This document shows, in pieces, positions 8,701 through 15,936 of a stretch of 26,048 nt of DNA. The notes under the pieces were generated by a model. That model was given only the letters and a program-made list of their open reading frames with translations, did no database searches and was not told where the DNA came from. Position 1 is the stretch's first letter. Each line of letters opens with the position of its first letter. The position numbers were made by a program, and so were the translations under genes. Origin of the DNA: JBOHER01 sp050701115 (GTDB lineage: Bacteria; Actinomycetota; Actinomycetes; Mycobacteriales; Pseudonocardiaceae); contig JBOHER010000009.1 in the NCBI GenBank assembly GCA_050701115.1, forward strand, positions 1-26,048, in the 5' to 3' direction.

Positions 8701-9727
8701 GGCCGACATCCGCCCGGCGATCAAGGACATGCTGGGTACCCGGTTCGAGCTCCGGCTCGGTGACCCGAGTGAGTCGGACATCGACCGCCGGGCAGCGGTG
8801 AACGTGCCCGCGGCACGCCCCGGCCGCGGGTTGACCAATGACAAGCTGCACTTCCTCGCCGGTCTGCCGCGGATCGACGGATCCAGCGATGACGAATCGG
8901 TCGGTGACGGCGTTGCCGATGCGGTCGCCAAGATCAAGGCCGCGTGGCGGGGCAGGCCCGCCCCGAAGGTGCGGTTGCTGCCCGAGTTGTTCCGCTACGA
9001 GGACCTGCTCACGCAGGACACCCGCAAGGACACCAAGCTCATTCCGATCGGCATCAACGAGGACGAGCTCGCCCCGGTGTACCTCGACTTCAACGCCGAT
9101 CCGCACTTCCTCGCCTTCGCCGACGGCGAGTCGGGAAAAACGAACCTGCTCCGGCAGATCGTGCGCGGGATCAGCCAGCGGTACACGGCCAAGGAAGGTG
9201 TTGTCATCCTGGTCGACTACCGGCGCACCATGCTGGGGTTCCTGGAGGGCGACCAGCTGCTCAGCTACGCGGTGTCGTCCAACCAGCTGGAGGGCGTGAT
9301 CAAGGACGTCGCGGGTTCGATGAACAAGCGCCTGCCCGGCCCGGATGTCACCCAGGATCAGCTGAGGAACCGGTCCTGGTGGAAGGGCCCCGAGCTGTTC
9401 GTCATCGTCGACGACTACGACCTTGTGGTCACCCAGAGCGGCAACCCGCTACAGCCGATCGCACCGTTCCTCGCGCAAGCCAAGGACGTCGGCCTGCACC
9501 TGATCGCGGTCCGGCGCACCGGTGGCGCCAGCCGAGCCCTGTACGACCCGGTGCTCGGCAAGCTCAAGGAGATCGCCGCACCGGGTCTGATCATGAACGG
9601 GTCCAAGGACGAGGGACAGCTGCTCGGCAACATCAAGCCGTCGGCGATGCCGCCCGGCCGGGGCACCTTCATCAGCCGCAAGGTGGGCAAGCAGTTGATG
9701 CAGGTGTCCTGGATCGACCCGGAATGA
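5711..9727 (+). CDS. eccC: Type VII secretion ATPase EccC (fused EccCa-EccCb)
   Basis: This 1338-residue protein is the motor and substrate receptor of the T7SS. Two short Met-rich hydrophobic helices near residues 37-90 anchor it in the membrane. Three FtsK/SpoIIIE-type ATPase domains follow. Walker A lysines are K490 (GATGSGKS), K853 (GPQTGKS) and K1143 (DGESGKT); Walker B-like strands are FIVVDEFSELL, FLIVDGWKAL and FVIVDDYDLV. In the family the first domain is the main active ATPase and the third binds the Esx signal sequence. The second domain here has Gly after the Walker B Asp, so weak hydrolysis there is likely. The start is set at GTG 5711 because VSTLQFKRSPR begins the family alignment and GAGGAGAAGAGGGG precedes it. 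As in ESX-4, the two halves are one chain. An acidic linker (EPEPELEPEVKEEPK) joins domains 1 and 2. Confidence 0.96.
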   Translation: MSTLQFKRSPRMAAPRMPGGEVHLEPPPEIPRTIPGNILMKLMPVVMIVAMLGMVAFMFTAGGAAAKNPLFLMMPMMMMMSMVGMFAGGGRGNGQKKAEMNEDRKDYLRYLGQMRERAREAMIEQRAALEWVHPDPQTMLSIATSRRMWERRANDKDFMHLRVGRSSHRLATRLVPPQTGPVDELEPISTLALRRFTRANSMVRDLPTQVSVRGFASMTMLGEREECRAFTRAMIAQMVTLHSPEDVYIAVASAGRAKEHWEWVKWLPHAQHPTVTDGIGQLRMMSNSLAQIEEWLADELAARPRFQRKTPYADGPHIVIIMDEADLTKEERIILEEGVSGVTVIDISGQLEKLSARRGMRFVVDGDRLGAQNVGGIEWFGSADKLSLTEAESLARKLSPYRIGVSATGEEEEDTPLLSNPSLLELLGIPGDPMTFDVQQAWRPRPIRDRYRVPFGVGEHGQPVELDIKEAAAEGMGPHGLCIGATGSGKSEFLRTLVLGMLATHSSETLNFVLVDFKGGATFLGLDDAPHVSAVITNLADEVTLVDRMKDALAGEMNRRQEALKNGGNFKNAWEYQKARENGADLDPMPALFIVVDEFSELLSAKPDFIDLFVAIGRLGRSLQMHMLLASQRLEEGKLRGLDSHLSYRIGLKTFSAAESRAAIGVPDAFELPSVPGGGYLKFDTSSLVRFKASYVSGPYRPAGIKTVGPAATVVRAGKRPQLFVPDFIELPPEPEPELEPEVKEEPKRESEEAVEPSELDVIVARLVGQGPPAHEVWLPPLKEPNSLDTLLPNLNPTEDRGLSPVDFFGNGRLQVPVGIVDKPYEQRRDLLWADFSGGAGHGAVVGGPQTGKSMMLRTLVMSMALTHTPLEAQFFCIDLGGGTLASLAELPHVGGVAVARREPDKARRIVAELSSLLAEREARFGQLGIDSMQDFRNMRRQGRITPEQDPFGDAFLIVDGWKALRDDFEELEVPITKLATQGLGFGIHVIISNNRWADIRPAIKDMLGTRFELRLGDPSESDIDRRAAVNVPAARPGRGLTNDKLHFLAGLPRIDGSSDDESVGDGVADAVAKIKAAWRGRPAPKVRLLPELFRYEDLLTQDTRKDTKLIPIGINEDELAPVYLDFNADPHFLAFADGESGKTNLLRQIVRGISQRYTAKEGVVILVDYRRTMLGFLEGDQLLSYAVSSNQLEGVIKDVAGSMNKRLPGPDVTQDQLRNRSWWKGPELFVIVDDYDLVVTQSGNPLQPIAPFLAQAKDVGLHLIAVRRTGGASRALYDPVLGKLKEIAAPGLIMNGSKDEGQLLGNIKPSAMPPGRGTFISRKVGKQLMQVSWIDPE

Positions 9728-9828
9728 CGTCCAAGGCGGCGCCTCGCGGCGTTGTCGGGGCGCTTGCGTACGACCGATTCCCGCACCACATGTACGCGGC
9801 GCGCCCCTCCGTCTTGCGATGCATCCAC

Positions 9829-9857
9829 CTGGAACGCCATTCCCCTGTGGTTAGGGT
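9829..9857 (+). promoter_or_regulatory. candidate promoter for a leaderless transcript of the Hsp70-like gene
   Basis: TAGGGT at 9852-9857 fits the actinobacterial TANNNT -10 pattern and ends 6 bases before ATG 9864, so the transcript could begin at or next to the start codon. CTGGAA (9829-9834) would be a weak -35 with a 17-base spacer. The AGGG in the same hexamer could instead act as a ribosome site if transcription comes from eccC, so this is uncertain. Confidence 0.35.
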
Positions 9858-9863
9858 TCGCCC

Positions 9864-11609
9864 ATGAACCTGCGGGTGGCTGTGGACTTCGGGACGTCCA
9901 GCACCTGCGTGGTCGCGTCGCTGCAGGGGCGCGAACCGCAGATGGTGGTGATCGACGGCCACCCGCTGCTGCCCTCTGCGGTGTACGCCGCGCCCGACGG
10001 CACCCTGTTCGTCGGGCAGGAGGCCGAGCGCCAGGCCGCGGTCGATCCCGCTCGGTACGAACCGCATCCGAAACGCCGGATCGACGAGGGTGAACTCCTG
10101 CTCGGCGCGAGCGTACTGCCGGTGCGGGACGTCGTACACGCCGTGCTGCGCAGGGCCGTGGCCGAGGCGCGCAGGTTCGCCGGTGGGGCCGAGGTCGGCC
10201 TGCTGGTGCTCACCCATCCGGCCGACTGGGGCGTCGTGCGCACCCGGGTCCTGCGGCAGGCGGCGAGCGGCCTCGCGCGGGACGTGGCGTTGGTTCCCGA
10301 GCCGGTAGCGGCCGCGGTGTTCCACGCCGCGGCCTCCGGGGCGGCCGGGGCGGACTCGACCCTCGCGGTGCTTGACCTTGGCGGTGGCACCGTGGACGTC
10401 AGCGTGGTGCGCAGGAACGGAGTTCAGGGTCCCGCGCACGCCGCGCGCGGCGGCTTCCGCGTGCTCGCGACCAAGGGCGATCCCCGTTTCGGTGGCGCCG
10501 ACATCGATCAGGCGCTGCTGGAGCATGTCGGCTCACTGGCGTCCGGTACCGATCCCGATGCGTGGCGGGCGCTCATGGACGGTCGGGAACTTGCGGACCG
10601 CCGTCGCCGCAGGGTGCTGCGCCAGGACGTGCGGGGAGCAAAGGAAACGCTGTCGCGGCACGCCTACACCGACGTGCCCATGCCGCCGCCGTTCGCGGAC
10701 ACGCACGTCACCCGAGAGAGCCTGGAGCGGATCATCGCCGGTCCGCTCGGGCGCGCGGTCGACCTTACCTCGGCGACCATCGCGCAGGCGGGACTTGGGC
10801 CGCGGCAGCTTGCCGGAATCTTCCTGGTTGGCGGGTCGAGCCGGATCCCGATGATCTCCAGGCTCGTTCACGAGCGGATCGGCATCGTGCCCACGACGCT
10901 GGACCAGCCGGAGACCGTCGTCGCCCGCGGCGCGATGCGCACCGTCCTCTCGGAGCCGCATCGGAGCGTTCGGCCGCCTGGGCACCCAATGCCCGCCGGA
11001 CCGCAGCCGCAGCCGATGCCGGTGCGCCCAGCGCCGCGCAATCTCGCCGCGTCTGTGTCGCAGGTAGAGCCCTCGCGAGGACGCGGCAAGCTGGCATGGC
11101 TCGTAGGCGGCGCGTTCGCCCTGATCGGAGCGGTCGCGGTGGGTCTGGTGCTGTTGCTCGGCGACCCCGAGCCGGAGGGCCATCGGCTGGCCCAGTACGA
11201 CTACGAGTTCCTCAGGCCGCTGGACTGGGTGCACACCGGTGGCGTCGTCGAACAGCGCAAGGTGGTGGTCCGGCCGGAGGGATCCCCGAGCGGGGACGAC
11301 TTGGTCGTGGTGCAGGAGTTCCCATTGACCTTCGATGCCACCGCTGACCGCGACCGGTTGGTACGCGAACTCAGGGCGCAGATCGAGAGCGCAGGCCCGG
11401 CGTTCGCCGACCTTGAGCCGGACGCGAACTTCGGTGAGCGTCAGGTGGTCCGATACGTCCAGCACGGCGACGGCACCACGGTCGACTGGTACGTGCTCGC
11501 CGAGAAGCAGGTGCAGATCAGCGTGGGCTGCCAGTACACCTATGGCGGGGTGGACCGGGTGCGTGCGGCGTGCGAGCAGATCGTGCGGACGCTGCGGATC
11601 ACCGGGTGA
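9864..11609 (+). CDS. Hsp70/actin-fold protein with T7SS-associated Rv3446c-type C-terminal domain
   Basis: Residues 1 to about 360 are an Hsp70-like nucleotide-binding fold: phosphate-1 VDFGTSSTCV, phosphate-2 LDLGGGTVDVS and the adenosine motif FLVGGSSRIP are all present. A Pro-rich linker leads to one membrane helix (about 410-435, WLVGGAFALIGAVAVGLVLL). A 140-residue outer domain (YDYEFLRPLDWV to the end) resembles the Rv3446c-family C-terminal T7SS-associated domain. There is no DnaK substrate-binding domain or EEVD-like tail, so it is not a general chaperone. The position between eccC and the esx pair matches Rv3446c in mycobacterial ESX-4. It may link ATP state inside the cell to a sensor or substrate domain outside; this is inferred. 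It starts 136 bp after eccC. Confidence 0.85.
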   Translation: MNLRVAVDFGTSSTCVVASLQGREPQMVVIDGHPLLPSAVYAAPDGTLFVGQEAERQAAVDPARYEPHPKRRIDEGELLLGASVLPVRDVVHAVLRRAVAEARRFAGGAEVGLLVLTHPADWGVVRTRVLRQAASGLARDVALVPEPVAAAVFHAAASGAAGADSTLAVLDLGGGTVDVSVVRRNGVQGPAHAARGGFRVLATKGDPRFGGADIDQALLEHVGSLASGTDPDAWRALMDGRELADRRRRRVLRQDVRGAKETLSRHAYTDVPMPPPFADTHVTRESLERIIAGPLGRAVDLTSATIAQAGLGPRQLAGIFLVGGSSRIPMISRLVHERIGIVPTTLDQPETVVARGAMRTVLSEPHRSVRPPGHPMPAGPQPQPMPVRPAPRNLAASVSQVEPSRGRGKLAWLVGGAFALIGAVAVGLVLLLGDPEPEGHRLAQYDYEFLRPLDWVHTGGVVEQRKVVVRPEGSPSGDDLVVVQEFPLTFDATADRDRLVRELRAQIESAGPAFADLEPDANFGERQVVRYVQHGDGTTVDWYVLAEKQVQISVGCQYTYGGVDRVRAACEQIVRTLRITG

Positions 11610-11935
11610 GGTTCGCGGGCCCGGAAGGGTGAGGTTCGGGAGACTTTTCGCAACCGCGAATCTGGGTGCGTAACCCCGGCGTGTGCAGCCGCTAACCATG
11701 TGCCTGGCCGTGTTCATGCAGCTCAGCATGGGCGCGATCAACGAGGATCGTCGGCGTCGTGTGACCCCGTGCCGGGGTGACGTGCGGTCGGGTTCCGCAC
11801 TGGGGCGTTCACGCAAGCAACTACTTGTGAAGATCTTGCGACAGCGGGGAACCAACCATGGCAGGGTCTTCGTCGTAAGGCCAGTACGAAACAAACGACG
11901 TATGGCCACACTACGAATGAAGGGGGTAGCTCCCA
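11610..11935 (+). promoter_or_regulatory. 326-bp leader of the esx operon with repeats
   Basis: No gene is supported here. The sequence GGGTGAGGTTCG occurs twice near its left end (about 11607 and 11629). TTCGC-AACC-GCGAA (11647-11660) forms a small hairpin without a T run. Close to the start codon, GGCCA and TACGAA occur as a spaced pair twice (11879-11890 and 11904-11917), a possible binding site. AGGGGG at about 11921 is the ribosome site of the next gene. I cannot place a -10/-35 pair with confidence. Confidence 0.4.
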
Positions 11936-12250
11936 ATGCCAGGTGGTTACAAGGGTGAGGTCGCAGAGTTTACCGCGGCGCACCAGAAGGTCTCGGACAA
12001 CAAGACCACGATCGACCAGGAACTGAAGAAGCTCCGCGGGAACATGGAAGCCACTGCCGGGCAGTGGGAGGGCCCCGCGGCCACCGCTTTCCGCTCGCTG
12101 ATGAACCGCTTCGACGAGGACGCGTTCAAGCTCAGCGAGGCCCTGCAGGGTATCGCCGAACTGCTCCAGCAGGCCGGCAGCCAGTACGAGGCGCAGGAAG
12201 AGGAGCACTCCTCATCCTTCAGCGGCATCACCAGCGCGCTGGACGGCTGA
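11936..12250 (+). CDS. esxU: WXG100 secreted protein, EsxU-like
   Basis: The protein has 104 residues, the usual WXG100 length, and is nearly all helical with a turn W44-E45-G46 between the two helices. Y84-EAQ-E88 near the C-terminus fits the YxxxD/E type VII export signal. Such proteins leave the cell as helical-hairpin dimers. Its partner is most likely the next gene, 49 bp downstream. The order (Rv3446c-like gene, this gene, second Esx, rplM) matches Rv3445c/EsxU of mycobacterial ESX-4. GAAGGGGGTAG before ATG 11936 is a strong ribosome site. Confidence 0.9.
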   Translation: MPGGYKGEVAEFTAAHQKVSDNKTTIDQELKKLRGNMEATAGQWEGPAATAFRSLMNRFDEDAFKLSEALQGIAELLQQAGSQYEAQEEEHSSSFSGITSALDG

Positions 12251-12299
12251 CGGCGACTTCGCCGCCGCATTCCACCACGACTTACAGAGGGAGACTTAG

Positions 12300-12584
12300 A
12301 TGAGCATCAACGTCAATTACGGTGCGCTCCAGGTGGCGTCCGACGACATCAAGAGCACCACCACCCAGGTCAACGGCATCCTCGATCAGCTCAAGAGCGA
12401 CATCGCTCCGCTGGTCAACACCTGGGAGGGTGAGGCACAGACCGCCTACCGCGAGAAGCAGGCTCAGTGGGACCAGGCCGCCGAGGACATCAACAAGGTG
12501 CTGGCGTCCATCGGCACCGCCGTCAACGACGCGCTCGGCCGCTACCAGGAGGGCGAGGGTTCGGCGACCCGCATGTTCCAGTAA
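12300..12584 (+). CDS. esxT: WXG100 secreted protein, EsxT-like
   Basis: This 94-residue helical protein has the turn W42-E43-G44 and Y82-QEG-E86 as an export signal. The pattern NYGAL, SDIAPL, AYREKQAQW and AAEDINKVL follows EsxT (Rv3444c), which also lies directly before rplM in mycobacteria. GAGGGAGACTTAG precedes ATG 12300. The second gene of an esx pair is expected to form a heterodimer with the first. Both partners here carry a YxxxE motif, whereas in EsxA/EsxB it sits on one partner. A strong hairpin follows 12 bases after the stop. Confidence 0.9.
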   Translation: MSINVNYGALQVASDDIKSTTTQVNGILDQLKSDIAPLVNTWEGEAQTAYREKQAQWDQAAEDINKVLASIGTAVNDALGRYQEGEGSATRMFQ

Positions 12585-12596
12585 TCGACTGGCGTG

Positions 12597-12629
12597 GAGA
12601 TGGCCCCGGACTCTGTTCGGGGCCATCTC
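12597..12629 (+). terminator. hairpin terminator of the esx operon
   Basis: GAGATGGCCCCG (12597-12608) pairs perfectly with CGGGGCCATCTC (12618-12629) around a 9-base loop. It starts 12 bases after the esxT stop. A U-tract is lacking, as is common for actinobacterial terminators. The remaining sequence to 12901 (about 270 bases) holds no gene I can support; only a small CCTGC...GCAGG inverted repeat near 12650 stands out. Confidence 0.75.
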
Positions 12630-12901
12630 TGATGTTTCGGCCCGCACGCCTGCTGCTCAGGCAGGAGCACCTACCTCGAACTCCGGTTTGTCGTTGAGAA
12701 CACGGATGCCTATCTTCTTGGGCTGTCTGGACCGCGATCTCAACAGTGCAGGTGAAGGTATGACCAGTTCGAACGTGCCTGCGGCGGGTACCTGTCTGCG
12801 CGGTCACACTGTGCCCCGGGTGAGAATCCGTGCGTCGACAGCCCTTGTGACCAGGGGCAGTTCATCTAGACTCGCGCACCAGCAGCGACGGGTACCCCGC
12901 T

Positions 12902-12931
12902 TTGACCGTGATCCAGACGGCCGGGTATCTT
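12902..12931 (+). promoter_or_regulatory. sigma70-type promoter of rplM-rpsI
   Basis: TTGACC (12902-12907) and TATCTT (12926-12931) are close to consensus -35 and -10 hexamers with an 18-base spacer. Transcription would start near 12938, leaving a leader of about 75 bases before rplM. Any autoregulatory structure for L13 would lie in that leader; none is obvious. Confidence 0.6.
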
Positions 12932-13012
12932 CATATGTCGTTGTGCGATGCGGCGCGTTCGCGTTCGGCCCGTACAGACACCCACAAGCCATGTTGACGA
13001 TGAGGTAGCACC

Positions 13013-13468
13013 TTGCCTACGTACAGCCCCAAGCCCGGCGACATCACGCGCGCCTGGCACGTGATCGACGCCGAGGACGTTGTTCTCGGCCGCTTGGCGA
13101 CCGAGGTCGCGACCTTGCTGCGCGGCAAGCACAAGGCGACTTACGCGCCGCACGTGGACACCGGTGACTTCGTCATCATCGTCAACGCCGAGAAGGTCGC
13201 CCTGACCGGCAACAAGCGTGAGCAGAAGTTCGCCTACCGCCACAGCGGCTATCCCGGCGGCCTGCGCAAGCGCTCCTTCGGCGAACTGCTCGACACCAAG
13301 CCTGAGCGGCTGGTCGAGAAGGTCGTCAAGGGAATGCTGCCCAAGAGCAAGCTCGGCCGCGCGCAGGGTAAGAAGCTCAAGGTCTACGCAGGCCCCGAGC
13401 ACCCGCACGCCGCGCAGCAGCCGAAGCCGCACGAGATCACCAAGATCGAGCAGGTGACCGCCCAGTGA
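13013..13468 (+). CDS. rplM: 50S ribosomal protein L13 (uL13)
   Basis: The 151-residue product carries the L13 signature throughout: WHVIDAEDVVLGRLAT near the start, LRGKHKATYAPHVDTGD, KVALTGNK, YRHSGYPGG and the AVKGMLP-like VKGMLPKSKLG. L13 is an early-assembling large-subunit protein. The start is TTG 13013, preceded by TGAGG with a 7-base spacer; no ATG or GTG lies in a suitable place. The stop overlaps the rpsI start. The pair rplM-rpsI next to ESX-4 is the same arrangement as in mycobacteria. Confidence 0.98.
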   Translation: MPTYSPKPGDITRAWHVIDAEDVVLGRLATEVATLLRGKHKATYAPHVDTGDFVIIVNAEKVALTGNKREQKFAYRHSGYPGGLRKRSFGELLDTKPERLVEKVVKGMLPKSKLGRAQGKKLKVYAGPEHPHAAQQPKPHEITKIEQVTAQ

Positions 13469-13950
13469 GCGAGGAACAGTCTGTGACCAGCACCGAGACC
13501 GAGGCCGAGGCGGCCGTCGTGACCACCGAGACGCCCGCGGCCCCCAAGCCGTCGCGTCCGGCAGGCGGCAGCGCGCACACCGTGGGCCGCCGCAAGGAAG
13601 CCGTCGTCCGGGTTCGCCTGATTCCTGGCACCGGTGAGTTCAAGCTCAACGGCAAGCCGCTCGACGTGTACTTCCCGAACAAGGTCCACCAGCAGCTCAT
13701 CCAGGAGCCGCTGGTCACCGTCGACAAGCCGGACTCGTTCGACATCTTCGGCAACCTCAACGGCGGCGGTATCTCCGGTCAGGCCGGTGCGCTGCGCCTG
13801 GCGATCGCCCGCGCGCTCGCCGAAATCGACGCCGACGACCGTCCCGCGCTGAAGAAGGCCGGCTTCCTGACCCGTGACGCGCGCGCCACGGAGCGGAAGA
13901 AGTACGGCCTCAAGAAGGCCCGCAAGGCGCCCCAGTACAGCAAGCGCTGA
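13465..13950 (+). CDS. rpsI: 30S ribosomal protein S9 (uS9)
   Basis: The 161-residue product has an acidic, Thr/Ala-rich N-terminal extension of about 38 residues, common in actinobacterial S9. The conserved core runs from GRRKEAVVRVRLIPG, FNGK-like FKLNGKPLDVYFP and GGGISGQAGALRLAIARAL to the C-terminal LKKARKAPQYSKR, whose basic tail reaches the ribosomal P site. GTG 13465 overlaps the rplM stop in GTGA, so the genes are coupled. A very strong hairpin follows. Confidence 0.98.
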   Translation: MSEEQSVTSTETEAEAAVVTTETPAAPKPSRPAGGSAHTVGRRKEAVVRVRLIPGTGEFKLNGKPLDVYFPNKVHQQLIQEPLVTVDKPDSFDIFGNLNGGGISGQAGALRLAIARALAEIDADDRPALKKAGFLTRDARATERKKYGLKKARKAPQYSKR

Positions 13951-13966
13951 TCGCGCCCCCGTATCA

Positions 13967-14009
13967 CAGCGAGAGCGCTCATCCGTCAGTCGGATGAGCG
14001 CTCTCGCTG
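13967..14009 (+). terminator. 19-bp perfect hairpin terminator after rpsI
   Basis: Bases 13967-13985 pair without mismatch with 13991-14009 around a 5-base loop (TCAGT). The core GCGAGAGCGCTC / GAGCGCTCTCGC is GC-rich and begins 16 bases after the rpsI stop. There is no T run. It should end the rplM-rpsI transcript. Confidence 0.85.
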
Positions 14010-14023
14010 CATTCGAACCCCGG

Positions 14024-14053
14024 GTGAGCGCACCGTCGTGAGCGGGTTACGTT
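14024..14053 (+). promoter_or_regulatory. possible glmM promoter
   Basis: TACGTT (14048-14053) is an acceptable -10 and GTGAGC (14024-14029) a weak -35, with an 18-base spacer, placed between the rpsI terminator and glmM. The strong terminator upstream makes a separate promoter necessary. Confidence 0.3.
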
Positions 14054-14088
14054 GTTCGGCGTTCACCCGCACGAGGAGGTCGTTAGAG

Positions 14089-15423
14089 ATGGCACGCCTG
14101 TTTGGCACCGACGGGGTGCGAGGCCTCGCGAACGTCGAGCTCACCCCCGCTCTGGCGCTCTCCCTGGCGGCCAGTGCGGCCAGGGTGCTCGCCGCGCATG
14201 ACCGGTCGCACCGGCCGGTCGCTGTCGTCGGGCGGGACCCGCGGGCCAGCGGCGAGATGCTCGAGGCCGCGGTGGTCGCCGGGCTTACCTCCGCCGGCGC
14301 CGACGTGCGCCGAGTCGGCGTGCTGCCCACTCCCGCAGTCGCATACCTGGTCGCCCAGATGGGTGCCGACCTCGGCGTGATGATCTCCGCATCGCACAAC
14401 CCGATGCCGGACAACGGGATCAAGCTGTTCGCGGCGGGTGGGCACAAGCTTCCCGACGGTATCGAGGACGAGATCGAGGCTGAGCTCGACTACACCGGGC
14501 CGGCGCCAACCGGAGCGCAGATCGGCCGCGTCACCGATGTGGGTGATGCGCTCGAGCGGTACGTCGACCACCTGCTGGCCGCCACGCGGCAGTCGCTGCG
14601 GGGCGTGCGCGTGGTGGTCGACTGCGCACACGGCGCGGCCTCGGCTGCCGCCCCTGAGGCGTACCGGAGGGCGGGCGCTGAAGTCATCGCGATCCACGCG
14701 GAGCCGGACGGCATCAACATCAACGAGGACTGCGGTTCGACGCACCTGGGCGCCCTTCAGGCCGCGGTCATCGAGCGTGGCGCGGATCTGGGGATCGCGC
14801 ACGACGGTGACGCCGACCGGTGCCTCGCGGTGAACGCGGCAGGTGAGATGGTCGACGGAGACCAGATCATGGCGATCCTGGCGCTGGCGATGGCCGAATC
14901 CGGGGAACTGGCCGATCAGACGGTGGTGGCCACGGTGATGAGCAACCTCGGCCTGCACATCGCGATGCGTGAGAACGGCGTGAAACTGCGCACCACCGCC
15001 GTCGGCGACCGCTATGTACTCGAAGAGCTGCGCACCGGGGGGTACACGCTCGGCGGAGAGCAGTCGGGGCACGTGGTGCTGCCTGGCCATGCCACCACGG
15101 GCGACGGTGTGCTGACCGCGCTGCGGCTGATCAGCCGGATGGCTGCAACCGGCAGGTCGCTGGCCGACCTGGCCGGAGTGATGCGCCGACTGCCCCAGGT
15201 GCTGGTAAATGTGCCGGTCGCAGACAAGGCAGCGATCGCGGCATCCCAGCAGGTCAGGGACGCTGTTGCCGCCGTCGAGGCCGAACTCGGCGAGGAGGGC
15301 AGGGTGCTGCTGCGCCCCTCGGGCACCGAGCAGTTGGTGCGGGTGATGGTGGAAGCCACCGATCCGGCGACCGCACAGGCGGCGGCGGATCGGCTGGTCG
15401 GCGTGGTGGCAGCGGCGTCGTAA
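14089..15423 (+). CDS. glmM: Phosphoglucosamine mutase GlmM
   Basis: This 444-residue enzyme converts glucosamine-6-phosphate to glucosamine-1-phosphate, a step toward UDP-GlcNAc and peptidoglycan. Catalytic S102 lies in ISASHNP, the same number as in E. coli GlmM. Metal site DGDADR, sugar-binding GGEQSGH and phosphate-binding RPSGTEQLVRVM are present in order, and the length is normal for the family. ATG 14089 is chosen because MARLFGTDGVRG is the family start and GAGGAGG lies upstream. Mycobacteria have the same neighbour (mrsA/glmM after rpsI). Confidence 0.97.
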   Translation: MARLFGTDGVRGLANVELTPALALSLAASAARVLAAHDRSHRPVAVVGRDPRASGEMLEAAVVAGLTSAGADVRRVGVLPTPAVAYLVAQMGADLGVMISASHNPMPDNGIKLFAAGGHKLPDGIEDEIEAELDYTGPAPTGAQIGRVTDVGDALERYVDHLLAATRQSLRGVRVVVDCAHGAASAAAPEAYRRAGAEVIAIHAEPDGININEDCGSTHLGALQAAVIERGADLGIAHDGDADRCLAVNAAGEMVDGDQIMAILALAMAESGELADQTVVATVMSNLGLHIAMRENGVKLRTTAVGDRYVLEELRTGGYTLGGEQSGHVVLPGHATTGDGVLTALRLISRMAATGRSLADLAGVMRRLPQVLVNVPVADKAAIAASQQVRDAVAAVEAELGEEGRVLLRPSGTEQLVRVMVEATDPATAQAAADRLVGVVAAAS

Positions 15424-15464
15424 CCGCATCCAAGGTGATGTGCGGGCGCAAACCTCGCAATCCG

Positions 15465-15493
15465 CTGCGCCGTGATCGCGACCTCGGTAGATT
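15465..15493 (+). promoter_or_regulatory. possible promoter of the EspC-like operon
   Basis: TAGATT (15488-15493) fits the -10 pattern and CTGCGC (15465-15470) is a weak -35 with a 17-base spacer. It lies 89 bases before the ATG at 15582 in the 158-bp gap after glmM. Confidence 0.35.
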
Positions 15494-15581
15494 CTCTGTG
15501 CATGCGACGGCACCGAACGCGGCTGGTGTGCGTCGTAGTGGGCGACATGCAGGTACCGACCTCGGAGCAAGGGGGACAGGG

Positions 15582-15932
15582 ATGCCAGACGGCCAGTCAT
15601 CGGGCGGCATCAATTTAGACAATGAAGGTGTGCGTGAGGTTGTTGTGGACTTCAAGCTCCTGGCCGACGCTGTCGGTGCAGAACGATCAGGCGCTGTCGC
15701 CTACGCAGGCGCCATTGAGGCCAGCGCGGAGAACTTCGGCATGATGCCGCAGGGCGCCGCCCTCGGCAACGACCTCATGAAGGCTGTTGAGCAACTTGCC
15801 CAGTCGCTGGGATTTGCGGCCACCTTCATGAACAGCACGGCTGAGGCAATCAGGGCCGCGGGCGGGGCGCTGGAGGGGATCGACACCGACACGGCCTCGA
15901 CCTTTGCGAACACTCAGATTAGTGGGGTATAG
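15582..15932 (+). CDS. EspC-like / WXG100-superfamily T7SS target protein
   Basis: The product has 116 residues and two helical stretches (VVVDFKLLADAVGAERSG and GNDLMKAVEQLAQSLGFAATFM to TASTFANTQ). It resembles the EspC (PF10824-type) ESX-secretion-associated family. It lacks a WXG turn; a glycine pair (MMPQGAALG) sits at the hairpin position instead. No clear YxxxD/E motif is seen. AGGGGGACAGG precedes ATG 15582. The stop is four bases before the next ATG, so it is co-translated with the large WKG protein and is probably its partner or co-secreted protein. Family call is by pattern only. Confidence 0.7.
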   Translation: MPDGQSSGGINLDNEGVREVVVDFKLLADAVGAERSGAVAYAGAIEASAENFGMMPQGAALGNDLMKAVEQLAQSLGFAATFMNSTAEAIRAAGGALEGIDTDTASTFANTQISGV

Positions 15933-15936
15933 CAAT

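Noticed and set aside
6041..9106. A 1021-codon minus-strand open frame opposite eccC
   Set aside because: It is antisense to a clear EccC, is rich in His/Arg/Gln as expected for shadow frames, and has no domain.
11683..11958. A 91-codon frame before esxU
   Set aside because: It overlaps the esxU start, has no ribosome site and an unremarkable Arg-rich translation.
12632..12900. Small RNA or riboswitch between the esx terminator and the rplM promoter
   Set aside because: Only a minor inverted repeat was seen and no known RNA pattern; nothing supports a call.
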